A stretch of DNA of 64,000 nt from Glandiceps talaboti (GCF_964340395.1 NC_135559.1:12465759-12529758); one strand, 5' to 3'. Counted from the stretch's first letter, positions 28,443 to 40,588 are shown. Notes: generated by a model not told the origin, from the letters alone. Translations and numbers: made by a program.

Positions 28443-29470
28443 AGGTGATGGCTGTTGCATGAATGTGCATGCTAAGAAGTATGTCCATTTATCTAATATC
28501 TACACATTTTACGCATATAAACTTTCTAACTTTGAAATATTTCATTCTGTTCGCGGTCTCTTGCTCACGAGCTACATTACGGTACGTATTACCTGTGTTG
28601 AAAATCCCTGCATACGTGCTCGCTTTGTCTTATCGATTGTCAATCTTCCCGTTTTCAACATCCCGGGATCAAATTTCAGATAAGGATGTTAAATTAGACA
28701 CGAAATACCATGACATTGCAGAAGATGAGAAAATCACCAAAGTAAGCCGATCTGATGAGGTACATAGCATATACACTTTTGACGAGACGTTCAATTATTG
28801 CGATTTGTCAGTGGCCATTACTGTAAGAGTACAATTACATTCAACAGGAACGGAGAATTTTTGTTCCATTTTCTGAACAAATTATCCATCGGTGAATTTG
28901 ACAGCAATTTGGGGGTACTTTTGGACATTCGAATCAATAGGTATAAAGCCGTATATCTTTTCGGGGGGAAACGGCCTAATCATACACACTACTCGCATCA
29001 CGGGGCAATTTAAACCGAGGTTTCGGCGGAAAAATGTTAAGACACAGCGGTGGGTTAAGGCGAGAGAGAAAAGCTGAATAAAAGGGGCATATTCTACACG
29101 TCGAAAGGATTCCATTTATTCACTGTTTATTTCACCGTTGGGCGCCAAATCGACAGAATACGGCGTTGCTATTGCTTTTTGCGCGCTTTTGTTGTGTATA
29201 GAACATGTCCCAATACAGGGAAGTTTTTATCTTGTATAGTGAGTGTTTTTATACTCATCAATTCTAGACTTCATGCTGTTTTTAAAGATATTCACTTTCA
29301 TTAAAAATTTTATTTTCGATTTAGTTTTGCTGGGAAAAATCTATACAGCTATGATTTTTTTCTCTCCAAAACTAATAGTCTCCTAGGAGAAGATTTTAAA
29401 CGATTTCGATGTTTTGAGTGAAATAAATGTTATTGATTTCACATTCAGTCCCAGGTTGTGCGTTTTCAAA
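28443..29470. other. Unique DNA with one exon-like segment
   Basis: Segment 28,680-28,741 (+) follows AAATTTCAG and ends at AAA|GTAAGC. It encodes about 20 hydrophilic residues (Asp-Lys-Asp-Val-Lys-Leu start). The polypyrimidine tract is mediocre, so I do not call an exon. Region 28,900-29,130 is somewhat GC-richer and open on both strands without recognisable product. Confidence 0.4.
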
Positions 29471-29731
29471 TATTTTGGCGATACATCATGCCGGTCGTCT
29501 GATATTTTAGCGGTAAATCATATCTTTCGTCTGATATTTTGGTGGTAAATCATATCTGTCGTCAGATATATTGGCTGTAAATCATAAGCTTATCGGTCGT
29601 CTGCCATATTTTGGCGGTAAATCTCATCTGTCGTCAGATATTTTTTTGCGGTAAATTTATATGTCGTCTGACATTTTGGCGGTGAATTCATATCTGTCGT
29701 CTGACGTCGTTTTGGCGGTAAATCACACCGG
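29471..29731. repeat. 33-bp minisatellite, about 8 degenerate copies
   Basis: Tandem units of the form TATTTTGGCGGTAAATCATA plus TCTGTCGTCTGA, length about 32-40 bp with indels. Unit-length changes break any reading frame. The minus-strand frame with repeated Pro-Pro-Lys and Gln-Thr-Thr motifs is a by-product. It ends about 100 bp upstream of the candidate promoter. Confidence 0.9.
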
Positions 29732-29828
29732 TTATTTGAACTACCGAGTCTGTTTCGATCTGCATTTTTGAATATATTATCGTCGCGGTGCGAGCGAGTC
29801 ACACCTGCGAGGCCACGCAATTTTTTTT

Positions 29829-29958
29829 ACCGCCCCTTCGCCGCTGCGTTTGTTCATTATCTGTTACTATGACGACGCAAGCGCTAAATTGAAAAAGTCA
29901 ACGAAACATGAAATTGACACGGGGGCTATAAAACAGTCTGTTCGAGGTCTCTAGATAG
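29829..29958 (+). promoter_or_regulatory. Candidate TATA-box promoter
   Basis: A GC-box-like ACCGCCCC (29,829) and CpG-rich stretch precede CTATAAAACAG in a G-rich context (TATAAAA at 29,927-29,933). A start site would be expected about 25-30 bp downstream, near 29,955-29,960. This is the best-looking core promoter in the window because a translation start and a strong splice donor follow at the right distance. Transcription is inferred, not shown. Confidence 0.4.
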
Positions 29959-29969
29959 CAATTTTCAAT

Positions 29970-29994
29970 ATGTCGCAGAGTATAAAACCATCAA
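29970..29994 (+). other. Candidate short first coding exon
   Basis: The first ATG after the putative start site opens Met-Ser-Gln-Ser-Ile-Lys-Pro-Ser. It is cut after 25 nt (phase 1) by the donor CAA|GTGAGT at 29,995. The order TATA box, start region, ATG, donor within 70 bp fits a 5' exon. The downstream exon is not identified; 57,532-57,567 and 41,814-41,932 have compatible phase only. The gene is unknown. Confidence 0.3.
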
Positions 29995-30182
29995 GTGAGT
30001 CCCCAATGCAATTATGGTATTATAAAATAATAAATCCTCTAAGAATGTATTTCTATTAACTTGCAACAGATAACATCATTGATATAATCTGTATTTGACT
30101 ATGGGATCAGACTGTATGTATATATTGTGACACTTCATTATGTATTATTTATTAATTCATTTATTTATTTCATTCGCTCATT

Positions 30183-30305
30183 CATACATACATACATACA
30201 TACATACATACATACATACATACATACATACATACATACATACATACATACATACATACATACATACATACATACACACATACATACATACATACATACA
30301 TACAT
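30183..30305. repeat. (CATA)n microsatellite
   Basis: About 30 CATA units with one CACACA variant. Confidence 0.96.
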
Positions 30306-30899
30306 CACATGTTCCCTTCCTTTATCAATTCCCCCATCTTTTCATTGTGTTTTCGAGTATATTCGGTTTTTAGCTCAACGCTCGCTATATCTTTCCCGTC
30401 TTCCATCAATGTGTGGTTTTTTTTACATTTCGTATGTTTAAATTTGTTATTCATTCGCACGAGCTTAATTAATCATTCAATTAATTGTTCGTCATTTAAT
30501 TAATTTGTCGTTTGATTGTCTCACCAATTCATTGGATTATTCGGATTATCTAGTTCATGGTTTTAGTTAAGTTGTTTTGTTAACGCTATTTAAACGGTTA
30601 AATTTCGCTTCAAATTTTACAATGTGTGAACTCGACTTAAGCTTGTTTTTAAAGTAAGTGGGCCGAAATGAATAAATGTACAACCTTCAGGTGATGACTA
30701 AATGCGTCATTTGCTCTTCCGTGAAATAAAATGAAAGCGGCCTGATGGACGAGAATTGCGTATTTATTTTTGGAATTTTTTAATTGACAAAACAACTCTA
30801 CTACTTGAAAAAAAAACACTGTGAAAAAGCAAGTCTGCAATTTATGCAATATATTGCGAAATGTTGTTTTTTAAAATGTGTGAAAAATGTTTGTTAGTG
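30306..30899. other. Unique AT-rich DNA around a homeodomain-site cluster
   Basis: Contains the cluster at 30,464-30,552. No gene seen. Confidence 0.55.
30464..30552. promoter_or_regulatory. Cluster of TAATTA-type and paired GGATTA sites
   Basis: Three AATTAA/TTAATTAA cores occur in about 40 bp. Two GGATTA words follow, 9 bp apart (30,534 and 30,543), the complement of the Otx/Pitx/Bicoid core TAATCC. Enhancer function is an inference. AT-rich composition alone produces some of the TAAT words, but not the paired GGATTA. Confidence 0.3.
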
Positions 30900-31140
30900 T
30901 CCATTTACAGTAACTTTGCTGTATATTAAATAGATGCTCACTATATTCTGCATATTTAAGCACACTTTAACAATCACTTGCAATTGACTAAACTCAAACC
31001 TGGTATTAAGATATAAATTATGAATAATTTGATGACGTAATTCATTATACATATGAAAATGTTGAGGAAATCCCTGCTATGTAATCAACTGTTCTAACAA
31101 TGCCAGAAGACAATTGTAATGTCATAGAAGACATGCACTG
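30900..31140 (-). repeat. Dispersed repeat, copy B (inverted partner at 22,950-23,200)
   Basis: Reverse complement of copy A over about 240 bp. On the minus strand it carries GCATGTCTTC, GAATTACGTCATCA and ATATCTTAATACCAGGTTTG at the equivalent positions. Confidence 0.75.
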
Positions 31141-31344
31141 ATATTAACATTTTACGAGAACAGTTTAATCAAGGTTTTAGGTAAAAAAAATTCTGTTTAG
31201 TAAAACATCTTATAAACCTAACATGTGCAACTTTAGGACAAATTAGACAAAAAAATTAATGAACGTTTTGGTCAAATGCATGACTAAGTCTTTAAAGATA
31301 TAAAAACTAAATGGACTCGATTCATTAGTAAGTATAGTAACTAC

Positions 31345-31740
31345 ACTGTGCTATACTGTACTGTACTGTTTTGTACTGCACTGCAGTGCACTGTACTGCA
31401 CCGCACTGCACTGTACTATACATATTGCAATGCACTGTATTGTACTGTACTCTACTATACTATTATGTCATATTATGTCATATTTTTTTGTGTTATGTTA
31501 TGTTATATTATATTATATTATATTATATTATATTTTATTATATTATATTAGGCTATGTTAGGTTATATTACGTTACATTACATTAATTTAAATTATATTA
31601 TAATTTATTATATACTATTATACTATGCTATACAATACAACACAATACGATACAATACAATACAATACAATACAATACAATACAATACAATACAATACAA
31701 TACAATACAATACAATACAATACAATACAATACAATACAC
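31345..31740. repeat. Serial pentanucleotide arrays: CTGTA, TTATA, ACAAT
   Basis: Three 5-bp periodic blocks follow each other: (CTGTA/CTGCA) at about 31,345-31,460, (TTATG/TTATA) at about 31,495-31,610, and nearly pure (ACAAT)n at 31,640-31,738. Like 5,368-5,680 and 20,736-21,305, the unit changes but the 5-bp period is kept. Confidence 0.93.
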
Positions 31741-32447
31741 AAAGCAGAAACAATTCTGACAAAACAAATATAATTTTTATTATACTAAACCAAATATACA
31801 TTTATATTTGGCATTTAGAACAAATCGTTTCTCTGTTCGCTATCTGCAATATCTTGCCACAAAACATAGCTTGATTTATATTTTGTTGATACTTCTAACG
31901 ACTTAAGTATTCTTCACACTGGGTGCAAAATCTAAGCTTACTGGAATGACGTAAAGAATGAGAAACTATGGCAACACATTTGCTCTGTCGGACTCATTCG
32001 TTCTACTTTTTTCAAATTTCAAATTGATTATACATCAGTTATATTGGAATATCACCTTATTTAAGAGGTCACATCAAGTAACATGGTAACTGCTGACGTC
32101 TTTTGGCAATTGTTCCACATAGTGCAGTTACTCACACTCCATTACAGCTCGTCGATGACGTCCAAAAGTGAGACTAATGACGAAACAAAACGGCGTACGT
32201 GGCCGTGACCCAGGCAATGTTCTCACGTCAGAAGTCTAGTACATGTATCAATTACAAGGCTTTCAATCAATATCGTCAACACATAGCTTGTGGGACCCAT
32301 TGGTCAATCAAACCTGGAGTAGTCTAATCACAAGTGTCAAAACTGTAAAGTCCTTGGTCTGGAAATACAAATCATCTCTTAGTTTCGTCCTCTTGCTAAC
32401 CCCCTGTCATCAATTGTATATAGACTAGCTACTCTTCTATTGGCATC
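31741..32447. other. Unique DNA, no gene seen
   Basis: Ordinary sequence with an X-box-like half palindrome ACTATGGCAAC near 31,965. No frame of note. Confidence 0.55.
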
Positions 32448-32581
32448 TCTCATTCATTCATTCATTCATTCATTCATTCATTCATTCATTCATTCATTCA
32501 TTCATTCATTCACTCAATCACTCACTCAGGCACCGCATCACCATTCATTCATTTTTCCATTATCCACGTAATTTCACACAC

Positions 32582-32626
<45 letters not shown>

Positions 32627-32720
32627 CATACATACATACATACATACATACATACATACATACATACATACATACATACATACATACATACATACATACA
32701 TACATACATACATACATAAT
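32448..32720. repeat. (CATT)n, (TA)n and (CATA)n arrays in series
   Basis: CATT array at 32,450-32,510, TA at about 32,588-32,622, then CATA at 32,622-32,716. Confidence 0.95.
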
Positions 32721-33059
32721 TATATACCTATATCGTATATCGTTTTTTGCTCTGCCTTCACATATTTCAACAGAATTATATTCAGGGAGGACATATCTTC
32801 ACCAGTTATATATACACGTATGTATATTTATTGCTTTTTTGATGTTAGATGTTGACCAATATTTTTCTCCTATGACCTGTCTTAGTTTTTCAACCACCAA
32901 CGCTCCATGCGACATCATTCTTTAGCTGGTCCTTTGACACGATTGGGATTGATACGTCGTGAAGCTTGACAGTTCTTTGGTGAGACATCAAAATGAAAAA
33001 TTTAGCCTTAAAATAAGCTGGGTGTTAAAGAAAAATAAAATTAGGTTTCTTATTATCGT
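32721..33059. other. Unique spacer, no gene seen
   Basis: AT-rich sequence without repeats or convincing frames. Confidence 0.55.
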
Positions 33060-33880
33060 CAAGAGGTGATCGGTAGCACGTGTAGATACCTCACCGATAA
33101 CAGTGGGGGACGTACCTCTGAAAGGGTAAAAGTGCGAAGTGCTTCCGTACGAATTTCTATGTACATTTTCCTATTATTTCGTCTGCATTGAGGGATGCTT
33201 TGCCGGATCGAAATTAGAAACTCGGGCTTGTGAAATGGAACTATTAGGGGGGTCTTTGAGAATGCCTAACGACTCTGTGGACGGCTTGCTGAGTTCCCAC
33301 TTTCGTATCGTTAAGGAGAAAATTTTCGTGCTGCGATCCGCTATTACGGACTCCCCCACTCATTAATACCTATAAAATGCAGTTTTCAGCGGCTGAATAC
33401 AACTCTGTCTGATTGCTGCTAATAAAAAAGCGAGATATTTCCATCTTGGCGTTCTTTTAGGCCAAAACGAGACGATGATGAATCGATGCGAGACCTACTG
33501 GTGATACGAGAAATTGGCTTGGAATACAGAATACATCCATAATGAACGCAAAGAGCTGTACCTTCCTCAGTTCATCTACCTGACTACCTGCAGCGCCACG
33601 AGAACTTTAAAATGAGTACCCCGCTGAAGTGCCTCTAAAAGCAAAGAGATGTACTCTCTACCGTTATTTCACAAGCATAGACGATGAATAAGAATTTTCA
33701 GGAAAAAGCACCGATTTCCATGGCAACTAAGAACGCCGGGTGTTTTTTTAGTGAACTTCATCTTTTACCGGTGTCTTCCGAAGAGATACTCGCAACGGGG
33801 TACCGGAATACAATTCCATTTTCGGCTCCAAACGTCTTCTCTCTCCCGGTTGAAAAATTGCGTCCATGATTTGTAAAGCC
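33060..33880. other. GC-richer island, candidate conserved non-coding region
   Basis: About 800 bp of complex, less AT-rich sequence. The same interval is open on both strands for about 60-75 codons at 33,139-33,366, which argues against reading either as coding. An ATTTCCATGGCAAC X-box-like site lies at 33,714. The product and conservation are unknown. Confidence 0.35.
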
Positions 33881-35359
33881 CTTGCTATCTTTACAGAATC
33901 ACAACAACGTGATACTCTCAATGAATCTTTAGTTTTCCTTTCTGCGTTTGAACGATAACATAATACTGTTATCCATAAAATGAAAATGATTCGTCACGTA
34001 CTAGAGGGATGAACATCGTGCTCAAAATCTGTTGACACCGTTATTTGCATCACCATACTACTTTTCTTCAAATTTTTTACTCGATAGGGTTCTTATCGCT
34101 TGCGATTACACCACTTCGCATGTTGCATTTTACCCAACATTCATTCGAATTTGGGTAGGTAGGTGGTGTTATTACAATTAACGAATTTCGTTATTTTTTC
34201 GTTCACCTAATTTGCATACGTAAACAGAATGCTTACGTGGTTCATTCTAAAGGTATCTTTGTCGCTAAAGAGTTTTCGAGAGAGCCATTGAAGTTAGAGA
34301 ATCGTGAAAAACAATACCGGAAACGGAATGCAATGCTCTGACTTCTATGGCTGTCGTACAGAAACAATCAAAAGTTAAAAAATTTAAAAAGAAAATCAGT
34401 ATTTTACCATTTTTCAAGTACTCATGATTTTAAAATGAAATATGATTTAGATCGATGTTTGTCATTGGAATGTGGGGACTTGATTTGACTCGTAATTCGA
34501 CTTGAATTGTGAATCGGGGGCTGACAATGTTGTATCTTAAAGCTTCAAGGGTTATACCAAAATCTCCTTAACATAAGTGGACACGACATAGAGCCGTACC
34601 AAGCCCTCTAATTAAATTTGATAATAACTTTGAATATCCTGTTGGATCGTGTTTATCCACTTTCTAAATATTAGAAATATTTCCCAATATTCAAGCTTTT
34701 TATGGACAGCTTATAGTATACTTGTACTCATTCAAGCTTCAAAGTGTGGCCTCTAAAACCAAAATGCACCAAAATATCATATAGTCATCGTGCGCAGACG
34801 ACCTAACATTTTTTAATCACTTCAATTCCCGCCAACAAATTTTGTACAACTTTTCGAAATTCCAACATACTTGTTTATTTCTTCTGGTCACAAATCATGC
34901 TTTTAACAATCATGACCCCTTTTCTGTCAAAAAATTCGAAATTTATGGCCGAAATTTTCCTCTAAAATGAGCAAGTAAAATTACACATCAAAGCGTGCCC
35001 AGAAGGTATTCATACAACCTTATTCCAATGCTTCATATCAACGGGAGGCCTAGAATTATAGAGTCCCATCCATTTATACTATGCATTGCCATTATGGACC
35101 CCCTGTTATCTTACAAATAACGGTAAACAGAATCTGAAAAATAATTTCCCGCCAAATTACCGAGCAGACGACAATTCTGTCTAATTTTTCCACAAACTTA
35201 AGTAGGAGTAATTTGCTTGCATTTTGAGAGAATCAATTCACTTCAACGTGTTTTAGGATTCTTTTTTTTGAAAGAAAAGAAACAACAACAAAAGAAGTAT
35301 ATGATTCTAAACGGGTTTTTTCTTCTGCACGATATTTTGGTAACTGGGGAAAGGAGCAA
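33881..35359. other. Unique AT-rich DNA, no gene seen
   Basis: No repeats and no long frames. Confidence 0.6.
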
Positions 35360-35530
35360 AATCCGTTAATGGATGAGCATGGTAATTTTGATAAAAATGG
35401 TTAATTGTCGCAGCGACCGTGAAAAATAATTAAAGTTTGCCTTTATGGGTAATTCCAAGCGTATTAATTAGATAATGACTTTAATCTTTTTAGTATTAGA
35501 TAATAATGACGTGTATAATTAATTCTGCCT
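35360..35530. promoter_or_regulatory. Dense homeodomain-type site cluster
   Basis: About eleven TAAT/ATTA cores occur in about 165 bp. They include TATTAATTAGATAATGAC (homeodomain plus GATA-like), TTTATGGGTAATTCC and GTATAATTAATTCTG, in a repeat-free setting. An enhancer is plausible but inferred. Confidence 0.3.
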
Positions 35531-35964
35531 GTAGTTTGTTATCAGTGGGGAACATTTTAACCGACCGCGTAGTTTTCTATGGCCGAAAGTAATGTTTGAA
35601 TACGCGTAGTTGGAAGGGCGTACCATAATGAGGAGAGAGAAAATCCAACTCCTTCTAACTTACAAACTAGAACAAGAAAAATCATTAAAGAAAATAAAAT
35701 TAAGTTGTTGATGTTCAAGTAGAAGGAGTGCAGAGGTTCTCGCTCGATATGTTTTTTAATTAGTAATTAGACTCTGGTGTTAGGGTTGTGAACTTTTAGT
35801 AAATTATGTAAATTGCATATGCTCAACAAGTTGGAGTGATGTTGACACTTTCATGGTACTGTAATATATATCATGAATCATTGATTGAAATTAGTTTTCA
35901 GTCCAGTCATGCGTTAAATGTCGTGTTAAATTATCGTTTTATATCATGTTTTTCGACTCATCAA
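35531..35964. other. Unique spacer, no gene seen
   Basis: AT-rich unique DNA leading into a CT-rich tract. Confidence 0.55.
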
Positions 35965-36348
35965 CATCTCTCTCTCATCAACATATGTCTGTTTGCATGT
36001 CTCTGTCTCCATGCTTGTCTCTCTGTGTCTCTCTTTCGCTCTTTGTCCCTCAGTCTGTCTTTGACTTGCCTCTGTGTGTGTCTCTCTCTCTCTCTGTCTA
36101 CTCCCTCTCTTTCTCTGTCTCCCTGTCTCCCCCTCTCTTTCTCTGTCTCTCTCTTTCGTTTTGTCTCTCGGTCTCTGTCTCTTAGCCTCTCTCTGTCTTT
36201 CTGTGTCTGTGTCTGTCTCTGTCTCTGTCTCAGTCTATGTCTCACTCTCCCTCCCACTCTCGCTCTCTGTCTCTGTTTCGCTCTATCTCTGTCTCTCGTC
36301 TGTCTCTCTGTCTGTAACTGTCTGTCTGCCTCTCTCTGTCTGTCTCTG

Positions 36349-36411
<63 letters not shown>
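35965..36411. repeat. Degenerate CTGTCT/CT pyrimidine tract ending in (CT)n
   Basis: About 390 bp of mixed TCTG, TCTC and CCTC units, becoming pure CT at 36,355-36,411. The 215-codon + frame and 192-codon minus frame are repeat translations (Leu-Ser-Cys and Arg-Asp-Glu). Confidence 0.94.
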
Positions 36412-36415
<4 letters not shown>

Positions 36416-39176
36416 AAACAAACAACAGTGGCCTTGGCGCGTTAGGATTAAGAGTCATGACCCCTGGCACAGCACCTACATAATAGGTTCCTATCTTTGC
36501 CAGTTGGGTTTTCTTTTCATCAAAACTGTTTTGTTTCAATTATCGAACACCTTTGTAGGGTATTATTATATACATTGAATACATACGGTTTTTATTAAAA
36601 TCAATAAGCCATCATCATACTTTGTTAAATGAAACGGCAAAAAAATGATCCGCGAACGACGCCATCAGCCAACAATCACGGGAGAGGGTTCGATGTGTTA
36701 TAGATATTGAACGTATTGTCATTTCGATTGTAGATGTCATAGATAGAGTGGTATTCTGACTCCAAGTATGTACGACATTGAGAAATTCAGATCTGACAGC
36801 GAATTAAGACACAGGCTTGACAGAATACACAATAAACAACACACACACAGAGAGTTAAACACGAAAAGTAAGGAAGAAATGATGACAAAAAAATCCAGAA
36901 AAATTACCTGTTGTAGACGATTTTCCCTATTATTGTCAAGTTGATCTGTTATTGAAAATATCAATACAATCACAGTGATCACGTGCTAAATAGCTTGGCG
37001 AGAACGAAAAGTTTCTGACATGAGGCGAGATCTTGATTGGTGTAATGGCGATGTGTAAAATATGATGGCGAAGAGTTCTCGCTGTAAAGTTATTGAATGT
37101 GTACTCTATGGTGAAATAAATGCTGAGTGGACGCGTATATGTATGAACATGAGATTGAAAGAGTCTAATTTTCCTTTTTATTACAAAGGTTTTTTTTTAG
37201 ATTTTGGCTGGGGTGAATAACAAAATTAACGTTTTATATCTGGATCTCCTTTGAGGGAAGTAATCAAAAGGCACATAATATTATGATTGTACAATTGTTA
37301 TCTTTCTTTTCTTCGTTGTTATTAGTTTTATGTATCAGCACTGTTTTGAGTTATTCGCCTCAAATATGGAAACACTTTCGTTGTATGGAATTCCAGATCT
37401 TTCTTTGTACATACTGTAGAACTGGAGCGTATGGATTCTAGACTCGATGATCTGACTGAAGTAGGCAATGCTTAACTTGAGGAAGACAACGGACATTAAA
37501 ATTGAATCATGGTAATATGCTCTTCGCTGTTACTAATAATGCCATTTCACAATCTGAAGTGAGACAGTAGTAGTGAGAAAGTATTTAGCGAATAGAATAT
37601 AACATAAGCAGTTATATACGGCAGTAATGCAATTGACGTTCAGTAAGTCTCGCCTCACATGATCGTGACTCGCAAAGTCACGCCTCGGTTGTAGGTCAGA
37701 CCAAACCAGGTAAACGTTTATATTGCAGCATTACTTTATATTTCAAGTGAACGATTTTGAATATATAGTTAGCCAAGCGATGAATGAATCACAGTTTTTC
37801 CTTCGACCCAAAGACCCCAGACTTGGCGAGGATCTCCTGTATAAATAGAGCCGATATGGTAAGATCATGATCCCATCTTTTATCAGAAGTAGATGAATTT
37901 GCTCTGTGGCGCCACTGGTTTGTATTTCAAAATGGAGGTGCGACAGAAGCCTGAGAAAGGTGAAGTTCACCCGAGACAATAATATGAGCATACAGTGTAA
38001 AAAGTCACGCTTTCAAAATTCCATAGCACACACTTAAAAAAACTAAGTTGTCAACACACTCTCGCCATCAAACTATCTTGTCTTCCCTCGAAATCTATTT
38101 AGTTTAAACTACCTAAGTAAAAAAAATCGACCTAATAAACTCAATTTTCGTGATGATTTTAATTTCAGTTATTCATTTGTGAATGTTCTTTTCAGTCTCA
38201 AAAGGGCCGTATAATAATAGACAGCCTGCCAAACCTATTTGAATCTGAACGTCGTTATAATCTGAATGCGACGTAATATCTCACGCTGTGAGGGTACAGT
38301 GAGTAACTTTCTTTCCGTCACAGGTTGTCATTTTCACATAACAAGGTACCAGTGTTCCCACCTCCTTCCTAAAGCAGGTTACGGTGATACCAATCAAAGA
38401 AAACAAAAGTGGGTTTTTCTATCGGCCGCTTGCCATAGAACGGTGGGGTCGGTGCCTCTTTAGCGTCAAACAACAAAACGACAAATTTCAGCGGCCGTTC
38501 CTAGCTCTGGGAAGCGGGGGAAATGTGGTGATTTTTCGGTGAGAAACATGCTGTCGACTGTAGTTCTTGATTGTGTGTACTACCGTTTATGAATATTTGG
38601 GACTACTCTATAGAAGTAAATGGGGATTTGGCTATGAGAACGATTTGCATGTCATTTCACAAATATCGAGTGCTGCGAGGGGTCACGTGACACTCAGCTC
38701 CACTCATCGTGTTCCGGATTGTCCTTTCAAATTATGAGGTGTTGTAACTATGGCAACATATATACCCATCATTCGATTCATCTGAACCGTTCTCAGATAA
38801 CTGAGCATATGTTTTGATATGTTGTGTATGGTAGTTATACTGCATTGATTGGGCTGTTGTTTTTTGTTGTTGCTACAGTCATTTTCCTTCATTGTGTGTT
38901 GCCTCGTTGTTACTATTTCTCTGTCTAGGTTATTATTTTCTACAGTTTGATTTATAACAACACTTACTCTACGTTGGTCGAGTTATTTAAATTCAGAGCA
39001 ATTAATCATGGATTGAGAACTTCACCTCAATATGCCCTTGCAATATTTTATTTTTTCTTGGGATTTCATTTTCTTGGTTTTTATGGCACTAAATCAAAAG
39101 GAGTTGGGGATAGTGATACTAACCGATATTTTATTCTTGGTTTGGCCATTACTGGCAATTCAAAAACCCACACAAA
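36412..39176. other. Unique DNA with palindromic motifs, no gene seen
   Basis: Holds a CACGTG near 36,980, the palindrome GTCACGTGAC at 38,682-38,691 and an X-box-like GTAACTATGGCAAC at 38,744-38,757. A TATAAATAG word lies near 37,840, but the frame after it closes within ten codons. A donor-like ACA|GTGAGT at about 38,299 ends an 11-codon frame from an ATG at 38,266 with no promoter visible. Confidence 0.5.
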
Positions 39177-39416
39177 CCTACCTACCTCCTAACTTAGCTA
39201 TCTACCTACTTACCTACCTACCTACCAACTTACCAATATCTGTCTACATATACCTACCTACCTACATACATGCGTACGTGCGTCCGTGCGCGTGTGTGTG
39301 TGTACTGACAATCAGACACGCATGCACGAACAAACATACATACATACATACATACATACATACATACATACATACATACATACATACATACATACATACA
39401 TACGTACATACATACA
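39177..39416. repeat. (CTAC)n followed by (CATA)n
   Basis: Degenerate CCTA/CTAC units at 39,177-39,265, a CpG-rich CGTGCG spacer, then CATA at about 39,335-39,416 with one CGTA variant. Confidence 0.94.
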
Positions 39417-40369
39417 TCACTTTTCATTTTCTGTTCTTAGCCAACCATTAGTTGGATTGCGTAACGGAAGATCACCGTTTAATTCTTTCATTATAGCGCT
39501 ACGATTAATAGAGAAAAAACTGCTCCCTCCCTCAAAGATTTTGCAAACTTGTTTTTCGCAACGAGAACAAACCGGGAGTAAACGGCATGAACTGAGCAAT
39601 TTGATGACGTTAAAAGTTGAGCTAATGGGAAGGGCTAGAAACCGGCGATATGACTAGTGCGTTTAAATATGCATCCATCATACAGTACACATTGATTTAA
39701 TTATGATGCGGTTTCATAAATTGGCGATTTTTTAATAAAGCAACGTGATGTATATCGGGCTCATGAAATATACATGAAATGAACTCATTTGAAACGGTGA
39801 TGAAACTTATCATAGTTGAATCGACGATTTATTGTATGGTCCGATTTTAATCGAATATATTGTAAATGCAATCCGCGCTAATATAGTCGATACAAGGCAA
39901 TGAGATCTATCTTATGTTGCCAAGAATAGTCAAACAGCCAAAAGAAACGATTAATTGAGAAAATGAGTCTGAAAGTGTCTATTCGCTTTTTTATTATTGT
40001 TCTTAAAACACGACCGCATTTGTTTGTATATTCTGTTTGGATACAACGGACGCTTCAGATTGAGATGAGATTTCATATGCGTTCCATTGTTGCTTTTTTT
40101 TTATAACAAATTCTTGCAGATATGTTATAGCGATAAAAAGTGTAAATATTTGGAACTATTGAATATGAACACTAAAAGGGCATATGTTTAATATTGTTAA
40201 AATCAGTAATATTGTTTTCGTCTAAATTTTGTTAAAGTGAATCGAACCTCTTCTTTTTAGGTGAACAAATGATTCATGTACATATATATTCATGTATGTA
40301 CTTGATGACAATTGGTGTTGCTAAGCTGCCGATGTTCAAGTCGACGTTTTTTTTTTTAGATACTTTCAG
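39417..40369. other. Unique DNA, no gene seen
   Basis: AT-rich sequence ending in the T-run that forms the acceptor-like tract of the next feature. Confidence 0.55.
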
Positions 40370-40588
40370 AGTACGGGTGTGATGGCGTACGATCAGGGAG
40401 ACCACCAACTCTGCGGTCAAAGACGGAGACCGTTTCCCCCAAAATACAACATGTACTGGTATTGTACAGTAAGTACGTCTTTTGTGCTGGAGTACAAAGA
40501 CAACGACATTGTGGCCACAACAAAAGCGAGTAGTGACAACAATAAAAACTCCAGACGAAAACAAATACACAAGTTCCAATTCAACTAA
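40370..40588 (+). other. Candidate exon (33 codons to a GTAAGT, or 72 codons to a stop)
   Basis: A T13-14 tract followed by AGATACTTTCAG gives an acceptor at 40,368/40,369. From 40,370 the phase-0 frame (Ser-Thr-Gly-Val-Met-Ala-Tyr-Asp start) is open with balanced composition. A strong ACA|GTAAGT donor lies at 40,469; otherwise the frame ends at a stop at 40,586-40,588. The alternative acceptor at 40,358/40,359 gives a second open frame, and the minus strand is also open. It is a good exon-like object of uncertain frame and unknown product. Confidence 0.28.

Noticed and set aside
28186-28683. 165-codon + frame with poly-Val segments
   Set aside because: It is driven by two (TTG)n arrays; the rest is chance-length.
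29471-29820. Minus-strand frame with repeated Pro-Pro-Lys / Gln-Thr-Thr motifs as a repeat protein
   Set aside because: Minisatellite unit lengths vary by amounts not divisible by three, so the frame does not track the repeat.
35836-36539. Open frames of 215 (+) and 192 (-) codons
   Set aside because: They consist of low-complexity Leu/Ser/Cys and Arg/Asp/Glu translations of a CT-rich tract.
37838-37900. TATAAATAG as a second promoter
   Set aside because: The downstream ATG closes after ten codons and no splice donor or CpG-rich context is present.
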